From contig JAJQDI010000016.1 in the NCBI GenBank assembly GCA_021202275.1, positions 107,345-171,344 of the forward strand: a stretch of DNA of 64,000 nucleotides. The letters run 5' to 3'. The notes below the pieces were generated by a model. The model ran no database searches. It was given only the letters and a program-made list of their open reading frames with translations, and was not told where the DNA came from. A program made the position numbers and the translations under genes. Positions within the stretch are counted from its first letter, which is position 1. The number at the start of each line of letters is the position of its first letter. Shown here piece after piece: positions 45,873-54,683 of this stretch. The stretch is from Bacteroides sp. Lineage in GTDB: Bacteria; Bacteroidota; Bacteroidia; Bacteroidales; Bacteroidaceae.

Positions 45873-47216
45873 TTAATAAAAACAAAGTTCCTGTCCGCGC
45901 ACAGCATCCTCTACCTGAGCATCGGTATACACCAGCTGTCCGTTCACAAACGTCTTTTCCACCCTCCAGTGAAGCGTCTGTCCCTCCAGCGGGCTCCATC
46001 CGCACTTGCTCAGGATATCCCGCGGACCCACCATCCATCCGGCATCCGGACGCACCAATACCAGGTCGGCCTGGTAGCCCGTACGCAGAAATCCCCGTTT
46101 GTCTATCCCGTACAAGCGGGCAGGGGCGTGGCACATCTTTTCTACCACCTCTTCTACGGTAAACACCTTCTCGCGGGTCAGCTCCAGCATACTCACCAGA
46201 GAGAACTGCACCATGGGCATACCCGATACAGCTTTCAACGCCCCTCCCTGCTTCTCCGCCAGCAGGTGGGGAGCATGGTCGGTAGCAATCACATCGATGC
46301 GTCCGGAGCGCACGGCCGCGCGCAACGCCTCCCGGTCTGCGGCCTTTTTGATGGCCGGGTTGCACTTGATACGGGTACCGTACCGGGCATAGTCCTCCTC
46401 CGTATAGAGCAGGTGGGGGATGCACGCCTCGGCCGTGATCCGTTTGCCGGCCAGTGGCTTCGCTTCCAGCAGCTCCAGTTCGCGGGCCGTAGACACATGC
46501 AGCAGGTGCAGGCGTGCCCCGGTCTGCTGTGCCAGGCGCACGGCAAGTGCCGAAGAGGCATAGCAGGCCTCCTCCGAGCGGATCAGCGGGTGATATTCCA
46601 GCGGCAGGTCGTTGTCCCGCCCCGCTTCGGCCAGGTATTTCTCCGTGTTCTGCCGGATCATCTCCTGGCTTTCGTAATGAGCGGCAATGAGCAGGTCGGT
46701 ACCGGAAAAGATACGGGTCAGGCTCTCCTGGCGATCCACCAGCATGTTGCCGGTGCTCGAACCCATAAACAACTTGATGCCGCATACCCGGCGGGCATCG
46801 AGCTGCGGAAAGTCTGTATAATTGTCGTTGGTAGCTCCGAAGTAGCACGAGTAGTTCACCCTGCATTCCGCAGCCATCCGTCGCATCTTCTCTTCCCAGG
46901 CTTCCGGTGTGGTGGTCTGTGGCACGGTGTTGGGCATATCCATCACCGAGGTCACCCCTCCGGCCGCCGCTGCGCGGCTTTCGCTGCGGATGTCTGCTTT
47001 CTGTGTGAGTCCCGGATCGCGGAAGTGTACATGATCATCTATCACACCCGGCAGCAGCAGACACCCGGTAGCATCTATCCGCTGGTCGTACGTGGCAGAA
47101 GGGCTTTCTCCCTCCCGGAGGATCTCCGCGATCTGCCCGCCGCAGATCCCTACCGAGCCGCGCAGGCGTGCGCCTTCGTTGACCCATGTGACATTTTCTA
47201 TCAGGATACGTCTCAT
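45873..47216 (-). CDS. pyrC: Dihydroorotase
   Basis: Closes the dihydroorotate ring in pyrimidine synthesis. The ATG at 47216 gives 447 aa starting MRRILIENVTWVNEG and overlaps the upstream glycosyltransferase stop as ATGA (47213-47216), so it is translationally coupled. Metal and substrate motifs are DDHVHFRDPG (near residue 60), the carboxylated-lysine region GIKLFMGSSTGNM, HLLHVSTARE and DVIATDHAPH. This is the type I (long, allantoinase-like) class. Confidence 0.95.
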   Translation of the reverse strand: MRRILIENVTWVNEGARLRGSVGICGGQIAEILREGESPSATYDQRIDATGCLLLPGVIDDHVHFRDPGLTQKADIRSESRAAAAGGVTSVMDMPNTVPQTTTPEAWEEKMRRMAAECRVNYSCYFGATNDNYTDFPQLDARRVCGIKLFMGSSTGNMLVDRQESLTRIFSGTDLLIAAHYESQEMIRQNTEKYLAEAGRDNDLPLEYHPLIRSEEACYASSALAVRLAQQTGARLHLLHVSTARELELLEAKPLAGKRITAEACIPHLLYTEEDYARYGTRIKCNPAIKKAADREALRAAVRSGRIDVIATDHAPHLLAEKQGGALKAVSGMPMVQFSLVSMLELTREKVFTVEEVVEKMCHAPARLYGIDKRGFLRTGYQADLVLVRPDAGWMVGPRDILSKCGWSPLEGQTLHWRVEKTFVNGQLVYTDAQVEDAVRGQELCFY

Positions 47217-47959
47217 AGTGGTTTCTGTGGGTATTTGTGGAAGAAACTGTGCAGCTTCAGCTTGATCACGCCAAAGACAGCCTCTCCGAAGATGCTGGTA
47301 TTCATTTTGGAAGTCCCCAGTTCCCGGTTGATGAAGATCACAGGGATCTCCACAATGCAGAATCCGCTTTTGTAGGCGGTAAACTTCATCTCTATCTGGA
47401 AAGCATACCCCTTGAAGTGGATGCTGTCGAGATCCATGGTCTCCAGCACCTGACGGCGGCAACATTTAAAGCCCGCCGTGGTGTCGTGTACGGGCAGTCC
47501 GGTGATCAGACGCACATACTTCGAAGCGAAGTACGACATCAATACCCGGCCCATGGGCCAGTTCACCACATTCACCCCGCTCACGTACCGCGAACCGATG
47601 GCCAGGTCGGCCCCGTCGTGTGCGCACGCGTTGTAGAGGCGCGGCAGGTCGTGCGGGTTGTGACTAAAGTCGGCATCCATCTCAAAGATATACACGTAGT
47701 CGTGTGCCAGTGCCCATTTGAATCCGGCTATGTAGGCCGTGCCCAGCCCCAGCTTGCCCCGACGCTCTATCATAAAAAGCTGTTCGGGAAACTCCTGCTG
47801 AAGCTCCTTCACAATGGCGGCGGTGCCGTCGGGCGAGCCGTCTTCGATCACAAGGATGTGGAATATCTTGTCCAGCCCGAAAACCGCGCGGATGATATTG
47901 GCTATGTTTTCCCGTTCGTTATAGGTCGGGATGATGACGATACTGTCGGATCTGTACAT
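47213..47959 (-). CDS. Polyprenol-phosphate mannosyltransferase-like GT2
   Basis: A 248-aa family 2 glycosyltransferase without a membrane domain, close to dolichol-phosphate mannose synthase. Motifs: IIPTYNERENI near residue 8, DGSPDGTAAIV, GLGTAYIAGFKWALAH, the metal motif EMDADFSHNP, and SRYVSGVNVVNWP. It should load mannose or another sugar onto undecaprenyl phosphate at the membrane face for use in envelope glycans. First gene of an operon with pyrC and the MetH-domain gene, which is odd in metabolic terms. Confidence 0.9.
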   Translation of the reverse strand: MYRSDSIVIIPTYNERENIANIIRAVFGLDKIFHILVIEDGSPDGTAAIVKELQQEFPEQLFMIERRGKLGLGTAYIAGFKWALAHDYVYIFEMDADFSHNPHDLPRLYNACAHDGADLAIGSRYVSGVNVVNWPMGRVLMSYFASKYVRLITGLPVHDTTAGFKCCRRQVLETMDLDSIHFKGYAFQIEMKFTAYKSGFCIVEIPVIFINRELGTSKMNTSIFGEAVFGVIKLKLHSFFHKYPQKPL

Positions 47960-48048
47960 AAAAAAGAATTTACGATTGGACGATTGACGATTTACGATTT
48001 AAATTACCTGCATGAATCCGGGATGTATCATCGGATGGCATCCGCTTG

Positions 48049-48270
48049 CTGTAGAGACGCACGGCGTGCGTCTCCGCGGTGTGCGTCCAACATAGCGGTG
48101 TACGTCCGATCCGGAAGCGTATTTCTCCACGGTGTGCATCTCCGTGAAGGTATGTACTGTTCTGTGTATGATGCCCGTCCGGTACGGCGTATATTCCCGG
48201 AAAACAACTATTTCCATCCGGTACCTCTTTCCATCCGGCACGCTGAGACGCACGCCGTGCGTCTCTACAG
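48049..48270. repeat. Family-D repeat, copy 5
   Basis: From CTGTAGAGACGCACGGCG to CACGCCGTGCGTCTCTACAG, with GTCTCCGCGGTGTGCGTCC and the centre GTATATTCCCGGAAAAC. Flanks contain ACGATTTACGATTT and GTAATGTCAATCGTC as in copies 3 and 4. It occupies most of the 480-nt gap before mfd. Confidence 0.85.
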
Positions 48271-48397
48271 GTAGATGCTATCGGTCGTCAGGGTATTTGT
48301 AATGTCAATCGTCACCTGTTAGATAAATGTGAAGAACAAATGTAGTGCTTTTCTTGTAGTTACAAAAGATTGTATACGAAAACTAAGTATTATTTAG

Positions 48398-48405
48398 TAA
48401 TTTTG
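48398..48405 (+). promoter_or_regulatory. TAnnTTTG -7 box of mfd
   Basis: TAATTTTG lies 34 nt before the mfd start. A TTG near 48370 is a possible but distant -33 element. Confidence 0.6.
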
Positions 48406-48439
48406 CATCCGGTTTCACGTTCTTAAAAATGTTGCATCT

Positions 48440-51400
48440 ATGACCCTTACCGAGCTCCGGCAGCTATATCGCGCTCATCCTCAGATAGAGGCTGTCTCTT
48501 CACTTCTCCGGGATACTGCCAACCGACATATCTATTGCGGAGGCCTCACTGCCTCCTCTGCCTCTTTTTTTGCTTCGTTGTGGACAGGCAATACAGAGGC
48601 CCCTTTTGTCTTTATCCTCAACGACCTGGAAGAGGCGGGTTATTTCTATCACGACCTCACTCAGGTGCTGGGAACGGAGCAGGTGTTGTTCTTCCCCTCT
48701 TCGTTCCGCCGGGCGGTGAAGTACGGGCAGAAAGACCCTGCCAATGAAGTGCTGCGTACCGAGGTGTTGAGCCGGGTGCGCAAGGGAGAGCAGGGGCTCA
48801 CGGTGGTCACCTATCCCGATGCCCTGGCCGAGAAGGTGGTCTCCGCCGGCGAACTGGACCAGCACACCCTCCGGTTGCAGGCGGGCGAGCGGGTGGATAT
48901 GGACTTTATCACACAGGTACTGCGCAGCTACGGTTTTGAGTATGTGGAGTATGTCTACGAACCGGGTCAGTACGCACTCCGGGGCAGTATCATAGATGTG
49001 TTCTCTTTCTCTTCGGAATATCCCTACCGCATCGACTTTTTCGGCGATGAGGTGGAGACGATCCGTACCTTTGACGTAGAGAACCAGCTCTCGCGCGAAC
49101 GCAGGGAGAGCATCTCCATCGTGCCGGATCTCACGGCAGGTAGCGGTTCTCAGACCTCTTTCCTGGAGTTTATCCCCGCAGAGAGCATACTGGCTATGCG
49201 CGATTTTTCCTGGGTGCGGGAGCGTATCCGGGCGGTGAGCGAAGAGACGCTGGCTCCGCAGGCCATCGCTGCCCGCCAGGAGTCGGAACAGAGTGTAGCC
49301 AGCCTGGAAGGGAAGCTGATAGACGGTGAGCAGTTCGCGCGCAAAGCCCTGGAATTCCGGCGGATGGAGTTCGGGAGCAAGCCCACCGGCACGCCGGAGG
49401 CTACGGTCGCCTTCCATACCGCTGCGCAGCCTATCTTCCACAAGAACTTCGACCTGGTGACCTCCTCTTTCCGGGAGTTCCTGGAGCAGGGATATACGCT
49501 CTTTATCTGTAGCGACAGCAGCAAGCAGATCGACCGGATCCGGGCTATTTTCGAAGATCGCGGAGACGACCTGCCTTTCACAGCAGTAGAGAAGACCCTG
49601 CACGCGGGATTCACCGATCATACGGCCCGTCGTTGCATCTTCACCGATCATCAGATCTTCGACCGGTTCCACAAATACAGCCTCAAGAGCGACAAGGCCC
49701 GTTCGGGAAAGGTGGCTCTGTCGCTCAAAGAGCTCAACCAGTTCACTCCCGGAGACTATGTGGTGCATGTAGATCATGGCGTAGGGCGGTTTGCCGGACT
49801 GGTGCGTATACCCAACGGCAACACCACCCAGGAGGTGATCAAACTGGTCTATCAGAACGAAGACATTGTGTTTGTCTCTATCCATTCGCTTCATAAGGTC
49901 TCCAAATACAAAGGGAAGGAAGGCGAGGCACCGCGCCTCAACAAACTGGGTACCGGGGCCTGGGAGAAACTCAAGGACCGGACCAAGAGCAAGATCAAGG
50001 ACATCGCGCGCGACCTCATCCGCCTCTATTCCCGACGACGGGAGGAGAAGGGATTTGCCTTCAGTCCCGATAGTTTCCTGCAACACGAGCTGGAGGCCTC
50101 TTTCATGTACGAGGATACGCCGGATCAGAGCAAATCTACCACGGAGGTGAAGCAGGACATGGAGCGCGACATCCCGATGGACCGCCTGGTGTGCGGCGAT
50201 GTGGGCTTCGGAAAGACCGAGGTGGTTATCCGCGCGGCTTTCAAAGCCGTGGCAGACAACAAACAGGTGGCGGTATTGGTGCCTACCACCGTGCTGGCCT
50301 ACCAGCACTACCAGACTTTCCGCGATCGGCTGAAAGAGTTTCCCTGCCGGGTAGAGTACCTGAGCCGGGCGCGTACGGCCACGCAGACCCGGGCGGTGCT
50401 CAGGGGATTGAAGGAGGGTGAGGTGAACATCCTCATCGGCACACACCGCATCCTGGGCAAAGATGTGGAGTTCAAAGACCTGGGATTGCTCATCATCGAC
50501 GAGGAGCAGAAATTCGGTGTGGCGGTCAAGGAGAAACTGCGTCAGATGAAGGTGAATGTAGATACGCTCACCCTCACGGCTACTCCCATACCGCGCACGT
50601 TGCAGTTTTCGCTCCTGGGCGCGCGCGACCTGAGTGTGATCTCTACCCCTCCGCCCAACCGCTACCCGATACAGACGGAGGTACATACGTTCAACGAGGA
50701 GGTGATCACAGAGGCCATCAACTTCGAGATGAGCCGCAACGGACAGGTCTTTTTCGTGAACAACCGCGTGGCCAACCTGCCGGAGTTGAAAGCGATGATC
50801 ACGCGCCATATCCCGGACTGCCGGGTGGCCATCGGTCACGGACAGATGGAGCCGGCGGAGCTGGAGAAGATCATCCTGGGGTTTGTGAATTACGACTACG
50901 ATGTGCTATTGGCTACTACCATCATCGAGAGCGGTATTGATATACCTAATGCCAATACGATTCTTATCAACCAGGCGCAGAACTTCGGCCTGAGCGACCT
51001 GCATCAGATGCGGGGCCGGGTAGGGCGCAGCAACAAAAAGGCATTCTGTTACCTGCTGGCACCCCCGCTCAGCAGCCTCACCCCCGAGGCGCGCCGCCGC
51101 TTGCAGGCGATTGAGAATTTCAGCGACCTGGGTAGCGGGATACACATTGCCATGCAGGATCTGGACATCCGCGGAGCGGGCAATATGCTGGGAGCGGAGC
51201 AGAGCGGATTCATTGCCGACCTGGGCTACGAAACCTACCAGAAGATACTTACGGAGGCAGTGCGGGAGCTGAAGAACGAGGAGTTTGCCGATCTGTATGT
51301 CGAAGAGATCCGGCCCGATGGTACCATCAGTGGCGAACAGTTTGTGGAGGAGTCGCAGGTAGAGAGCGACCTGGAACTCCTATTGCCGGCCAACTATGTG

Positions 51401-51814
51401 ACGGGCAGCAGCGAGCGGATGCTGCTCTACCGCGAGCTGGACAAGCTGACCCTGGACCGGGATGTGCAGGCGTTCCGTGACCGGCTGGAAGACCGCTTCG
51501 GCCCTGTGCCGCCGGAAACGGAGGAGCTGCTGCGCATCGTGCCCCTGCGCCGGATAGCGGCCCGGCTGGGGGTAGAGAAAGTATTCCTGAAAGGGGGGCG
51601 CATGACGCTTTTCTTTGTTTCCAATTCGCAGAGTCCTTTCTATCAGAGTGTGGCTTTCGGCAAGATCATAGATTACATGATGCTCTATCCGCGCCGGTGC
51701 GATCTGCGTAAGCAGAACGGCAGACGCAGTATGGTGATCAAAGAGGTACCCAATGTGGAGACGGCGGTATATATTTTACAGGAGATGGTAGGGTTGCCGG
51801 CAAAGCAGGGGTAA
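48440..51814 (+). CDS. mfd: Transcription-repair coupling factor
   Basis: Mfd removes RNA polymerase stalled at DNA damage and recruits UvrA. The 1124-aa protein shows all parts: a UvrB-like N-terminal module (SFRRAVKYGQKDPANEVLRT), the RNA polymerase interaction domain (GDYVVHVDHGVGRFAGLVRI), the RecG-type helicase with GDVGFGKTEVVIRAAFKA (Walker A), DEEQKFGV (Walker B), TLTATPIPRTLQF, and IIESGIDIPNANTILI with QMRGRVGRSNKKAFCYL, followed by the C-terminal TRCF domain. Monocistronic. Confidence 0.97.
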   Translation: MTLTELRQLYRAHPQIEAVSSLLRDTANRHIYCGGLTASSASFFASLWTGNTEAPFVFILNDLEEAGYFYHDLTQVLGTEQVLFFPSSFRRAVKYGQKDPANEVLRTEVLSRVRKGEQGLTVVTYPDALAEKVVSAGELDQHTLRLQAGERVDMDFITQVLRSYGFEYVEYVYEPGQYALRGSIIDVFSFSSEYPYRIDFFGDEVETIRTFDVENQLSRERRESISIVPDLTAGSGSQTSFLEFIPAESILAMRDFSWVRERIRAVSEETLAPQAIAARQESEQSVASLEGKLIDGEQFARKALEFRRMEFGSKPTGTPEATVAFHTAAQPIFHKNFDLVTSSFREFLEQGYTLFICSDSSKQIDRIRAIFEDRGDDLPFTAVEKTLHAGFTDHTARRCIFTDHQIFDRFHKYSLKSDKARSGKVALSLKELNQFTPGDYVVHVDHGVGRFAGLVRIPNGNTTQEVIKLVYQNEDIVFVSIHSLHKVSKYKGKEGEAPRLNKLGTGAWEKLKDRTKSKIKDIARDLIRLYSRRREEKGFAFSPDSFLQHELEASFMYEDTPDQSKSTTEVKQDMERDIPMDRLVCGDVGFGKTEVVIRAAFKAVADNKQVAVLVPTTVLAYQHYQTFRDRLKEFPCRVEYLSRARTATQTRAVLRGLKEGEVNILIGTHRILGKDVEFKDLGLLIIDEEQKFGVAVKEKLRQMKVNVDTLTLTATPIPRTLQFSLLGARDLSVISTPPPNRYPIQTEVHTFNEEVITEAINFEMSRNGQVFFVNNRVANLPELKAMITRHIPDCRVAIGHGQMEPAELEKIILGFVNYDYDVLLATTIIESGIDIPNANTILINQAQNFGLSDLHQMRGRVGRSNKKAFCYLLAPPLSSLTPEARRRLQAIENFSDLGSGIHIAMQDLDIRGAGNMLGAEQSGFIADLGYETYQKILTEAVRELKNEEFADLYVEEIRPDGTISGEQFVEESQVESDLELLLPANYVTGSSERMLLYRELDKLTLDRDVQAFRDRLEDRFGPVPPETEELLRIVPLRRIAARLGVEKVFLKGGRMTLFFVSNSQSPFYQSVAFGKIIDYMMLYPRRCDLRKQNGRRSMVIKEVPNVETAVYILQEMVGLPAKQG

Positions 51815-51976
51815 GGGAAAGGTTGTGCAGAATCCGGATGAGATGTAAGTACGTTTTTGTTTCCGGTTAAAGGTAATGAATGTTTTTTTGTATAGATTTA
51901 TTTATTCGGAAGTTGTGTTGGGGAAGGCAGGTGAAAGAGTCGGGTCTGTTTGTCCGGAGCAAAAAATGTGTCTGCA

Positions 51977-52023
51977 TAGTGCCACAAAAGTGCCAAAGTG
52001 CCATTAAGGCACAAAATACATAC
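51977..52023. repeat. 47-bp inverted repeat, left boundary of the toxin island
   Basis: Pairs with 55258-55304 in reverse orientation, 44 of 47 bases matching. It contains GTGCCA three times and the hairpin GTGCC-ATTAA-GGCAC. The rest of 51815-52293 shows no supportable gene. Confidence 0.8.
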
Positions 52024-52309
52024 AGAAAAAGGTGTAGTAAATATTATTATTTGATTATTAAGTGGTTAGAATTAAGGTCGCCTTTTCGTGAATGTTTATT
52101 TACTCGTTGGAACGTGTACAGGTTGTTCAGAGACTTTTTAGAGAAAGGAACCCAGGGTGTGATCGTTTCCGATGTATTGGTTTGTATATATTTCTGTGTG
52201 TTTATATAGTGACTCCAATGTGAAGATTCTGTATGCGAAATTCCTGTGTTCTTTTATAGAACATGTTTTTAAATAGAGAGTTTTATGGCAGGTTTTGATA
52301 ACTATTTCT

Positions 52310-52317
52310 TATCTTTG
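52310..52317 (+). promoter_or_regulatory. TAnnTTTG -7 box of symE copy 2
   Basis: TATCTTTG, preceded by GGTTTTGATAACTATTTC and followed by GCAGTACCCAATA; the same block as at copy 1 and copy 3. Confidence 0.6.
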
Positions 52318-52359
52318 CAGTACCCAATAGTTATTTAAATTTTAATAAGTAGTTTTATT

Positions 52360-52491
52360 ATGGACATCTTATCTACTAAAAAAACAAAGGCAGGCTTACG
52401 GGTGCAAGTCCCGAAACGTTGTTGTTCCATAACTTGTTATGGTTTAAATAATTGTTGGGCGAGACCTGCCTTCTTTTTATTCATCCTTTAA
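52360..52491 (+). CDS. Possible 43-residue leader peptide before symE copy 2
   Basis: Starts ATG GAC ATC and ends ARPAFFLFIL, stopping 10 nt before the symE ATG as in copy 1. See the copy-1 entry for reasons to prefer an RNA role. Confidence 0.25.
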   Translation: MDILSTKKTKAGLRVQVPKRCCSITCYGLNNCWARPAFFLFIL

Positions 52492-52513
52492 TTTTTTTAT
52501 TATGCCCAACAAT
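52387..52513 (+). promoter_or_regulatory. Structured symE leader, copy 2
   Basis: Outer stem of 8 bp (52387-52394 with 52465-52472), T-loop hairpin CGGG-TGCAAGT-CCCG (52399-52413), hairpin CCATAA-CTTG-TTATGG (52427-52442). The segment ATTGTTGGGC (52451-52460) is exactly complementary to GCCCAACAAT (52504-52513) at the symE start. Relative to copy 1 both sides of this pairing changed together. Confidence 0.7.
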
Positions 52514-52783
52514 TTAAACAACAACAAGAAAGAAAAAAACTTTCCCGAAAGCCTCTCAAAGCCAAAGTACTAAAGATCAGAAACTCAGATGAAAGTCTGC
52601 ACCTCAGGCGGCTTACTGTCTCTTCCCAGAGCGTAGTGAACAAAAAAAAGTAGTAACGGACTCAAGTCCATTCCTTTTCTGCGGCTGATGGGAGTATGGC
52701 TGGATCAGGCCGGATTTCCCATTAACAGCCAGGTAGATGTGATCGTAGACAACCATCTGCTTATAATCAAACCAGCAGATTGA
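52502..52783 (+). pseudogene. symE: SymE copy 2, frameshifted
   Basis: DNA is highly similar to the intact copy over its whole length, including LRRLTVSSQSVVN and LLIIKPAD, but two single-base shifts break the frame: one near the run of seven A at about 52536-52548 and one at a run of eight A near 52640-52650, where the intact copy has seven. Without slippage the frame stops after about 23 codons. The leader and promoter remain intact. Confidence 0.8.
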
Positions 52784-52792
52784 TAAAACAGT

Positions 52793-52829
52793 AAGAACGG
52801 CTCTTCCCGCAAAGGGAAGAGCCGTTCTT
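52793..52829 (+). terminator. Perfect 16-bp hairpin after symE copy 2
   Basis: Stem 52793-52808 with 52814-52829, loop GCAAA, then ATCTTATTCT. It also separates the converging HEPN gene and may work in both directions. Confidence 0.75.
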
Positions 52830-52900
52830 ATCTTATTCTCTTCGCTGATAGCCTTATCTTAGAAACTGCCCTTCTGCATGATTATGGATAAGCGTATAAA

Positions 52901-53299
52901 TTATTTTTCCAAAAGTTTTTTTATGGTTTGGATCAGTCTTTCAGTAGGTTTTATCATGGCGGTGACATCTTCTTCTTCGATCAGGTTCCAATCGTCATAA
53001 TCTCCGGTTTGACGCAGTAGAAAAAGTTGGTTGTATGTTTTTCCTATTTCTTTAGGAATGATGTTTGTTTTTATAAAATGAAGTGCGAATAGCGTGGCTA
53101 CTCCTTTATGTGATTGAGCAGAATATCCTGACTTTATGAGTAGTGCACTCACGAGGTTGTAACAGCTGTAGTAGAGTCTGTTTGCTGCTGTATTCCAAAA
53201 CTGCATCTGTATATTTCCTTTCGCTTCGATAAGTGCCTGATCGGACTTTTCGATACGGGTACTTATTATGGCATTTCTTTCTTCTGCTGTAAGTGTCAT
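52901..53299 (-). CDS. HEPN-domain protein (toxin candidate of an MNT/HEPN pair)
   Basis: A 132-aa all-helical HEPN protein of the UPF0332 type: AANRLYYSCYNLVSALLIKSGY (residues about 38-59) and SHKGVATLFALHFIKTN. In MNT/HEPN (type VII) systems the HEPN protein is an RNase toxin neutralised by adenylylation. The usual Rx4-6H catalytic motif is not evident here: Arg96 in LRQTGDYDDW has no His within reach. It may therefore be a non-nuclease HEPN. It overlaps the MNT gene by four bases (ATGA, 53296-53299). Confidence 0.85.
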   Translation of the reverse strand: MTLTAEERNAIISTRIEKSDQALIEAKGNIQMQFWNTAANRLYYSCYNLVSALLIKSGYSAQSHKGVATLFALHFIKTNIIPKEIGKTYNQLFLLRQTGDYDDWNLIEEEDVTAMIKPTERLIQTIKKLLEK

Positions 53300-53613
53300 A
53301 CGATTTCTATTCCTTCCGTTTGTACATTTTTACGAAACAAGGACGGCTTGTTTATCTCCCATTGAGAACGTACATAGATCAGAGGGTTTATTAATTCGCC
53401 CATTTCCCAGCCTAATTCGATAAAAGGATATGCATAGGTATCAAAGTCGGTTGATTCTTTTCGGGGTTTGTCCAATATAATAAGCAGATCCCAATCCGAT
53501 TCTTCATTGGCTTCGTTCCTTGCCTGAGAACCAAACAAGATAAGGGTGTGATCCGGTAAAACGTTACGTTTTATCTTACGGATACGTTCTAATATAGTGG
53601 CTCTATCTGCCAT
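53296..53613 (-). CDS. MNT-type nucleotidyltransferase (antitoxin candidate)
   Basis: A 105-aa minimal nucleotidyltransferase. The signature GSx10DxD is present as FGSQARNEANEESDWDLLII (residues 27-46, Gly28-Ser29, Asp40, Asp42). In studied pairs the MNT protein adds AMP to its HEPN partner. ATG at 53613; stop overlaps the HEPN start. Confidence 0.88.
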   Translation of the reverse strand: MADRATILERIRKIKRNVLPDHTLILFGSQARNEANEESDWDLLIILDKPRKESTDFDTYAYPFIELGWEMGELINPLIYVRSQWEINKPSLFRKNVQTEGIEIV

Positions 53614-53874
53614 GGTACCTCTTTTTATTAGTATAACAAAAATAATAAGATTATGGATGATAACAAAGCCATTTATTGTTTATTTGAAAAACCTCTTGTT
53701 CTTTTCCGTTACTTCGCTTTACCGGGAGAAGATATAGTAAAAAAGGGGATAGCTTTTCTTCTTATCTAAAAGCCTCTCCGTATATAAATGTTTTGATAAC
53801 AATTTCCTCTCTTTGCAGTACCCAATATAATCGTGTATAAAAATGAATTTTAGTTTAGGACATCTTAAAATAAT

Positions 53875-53988
53875 GAGGTGGGCATACGGGTGTAAGTCCC
53901 GGAACTTGTCCCTGCAGAAATGCACGGTTATGTTGGGCGTGACTCACCTCTCTTTTTATAATCAAAAAATTATTTATTATGCCCAACA
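53875..53988 (+). promoter_or_regulatory. Structured symE leader, copy 3
   Basis: Outer stem GAGGTG (53875-53880) with CACCTC (53945-53950), a different sequence from copies 1 and 2 but again paired. T-loop hairpin CGGG-TGTAAGT-CCCG, then a hairpin with GAAA loop (53910-53927, CC and TGCA paired around it). TGTTGGGC (53931-53938) is complementary to GCCCAACA (53981-53988) at the symE start. The promoter block (TTTTGATAAC...CTCTTTGCAGTACC) lies at about 53792-53822. This accounts for the gap 53614-53978. Confidence 0.7.
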
Positions 53989-54244
53989 AAAAAACAAGTT
54001 CCCGAAAACCCCTCAAAGCCAAAGTACGAAAGATCAGAAACTCAGAGGAAAGTCTGCCCCTCAGGCGGCTTACCGTCTCTTCCCAGAGCGTAGTCAACAA
54101 AAAAAAGCAGTAACGGGCTCAACCCCATTCCTTTTCTGAGACTGATGGGAGTCTGGCTGGATCAGGCCGGATTCCCCCGTTAACAGCCAGGTAGATGTGA
54201 TCGTAGACAACCATCTGCTTATCATCAAACCCGCGGATTCATAA
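53979..54244 (+). pseudogene. symE: SymE copy 3, frameshifted
   Basis: Starts MPNKKTSSRKPLKAKVRK and keeps LRRLTVSSQSVVNKKK, but then stops because the A-run near 54098-54107 has eight A against seven in the intact copy. A further base was gained in a C-run near 54174. The domain part (MGVWLDQAG, QVDVIVD, LLIIKPADS) is readable in the other frames. Copies 2 and 3 share the eight-A run. Confidence 0.8.
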
Positions 54245-54250
54245 ATGATC

Positions 54251-54286
54251 AAACCCGCCCTTACAGATGTCTGCAAGGGCGGGTTT
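54251..54286 (+). terminator. Hairpin after symE copy 3
   Basis: A perfect 12-bp stem (54251-54262 with 54275-54286), followed by GGTTTACTATTTTGTTTT. Confidence 0.7.
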
Positions 54287-54356
54287 GGTTTACTATTTTG
54301 TTTTATTTCCTGAAATCCTACATAAAACAGACCATTTATATGGGCACTTCAAAGAA

Positions 54357-54683
54357 TTACTCCAACAGGTGTCCGGCTACGTGGTTGTTGGTGATGTAGC
54401 GGATAAAGTAAATATCATCTTCCGGATGATAGGTAAAAAAGAAGTACCATGTGGTACGCTTGTTTTTGGGATAGGATACGTACCATAGGTCTTTACCATA
54501 CCGGGAAAAATCAGAGGGAGATTTGTGTTTTTGTTTGATGTGGATGGTAGATTCCATTTCTACCGTTAAAGAGTCGACATAATCTTTTGCACTTTGCCTA
54601 AAACCAAAGTAGTTTTTATAGTAAAGGATTTCGGTCAATTCACTTAGATAGAATTTAGCGTTTGGGGCGTACAGTATTTTCAT
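54357..54683 (-). CDS. RelE/ParE-family toxin candidate
   Basis: A 108-aa protein from the ATG at 54683 (an ATG at 54692 adds three residues; the frame beyond begins with TTG). It fits the ParE/RelE fold loosely: helix-rich N-terminus (PNAKFYLSELTEILYYKNYF), then strand-rich WYVSYPKNKRTTWYFFFTYHP and YFIRYITNNH. Its start overlaps the end of the upstream small gene by 29 bases, the usual antitoxin-toxin order. Low resemblance to well-known members; called from fold and context. Confidence 0.7.
   Translation of the reverse strand: MKILYAPNAKFYLSELTEILYYKNYFGFRQSAKDYVDSLTVEMESTIHIKQKHKSPSDFSRYGKDLWYVSYPKNKRTTWYFFFTYHPEDDIYFIRYITNNHVAGHLLE

Noticed and set aside
51880..52209. 109-codon frame after mfd
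   Set aside because: Odd composition, contains the 47-bp inverted repeat, and no recognisable domain or start context.
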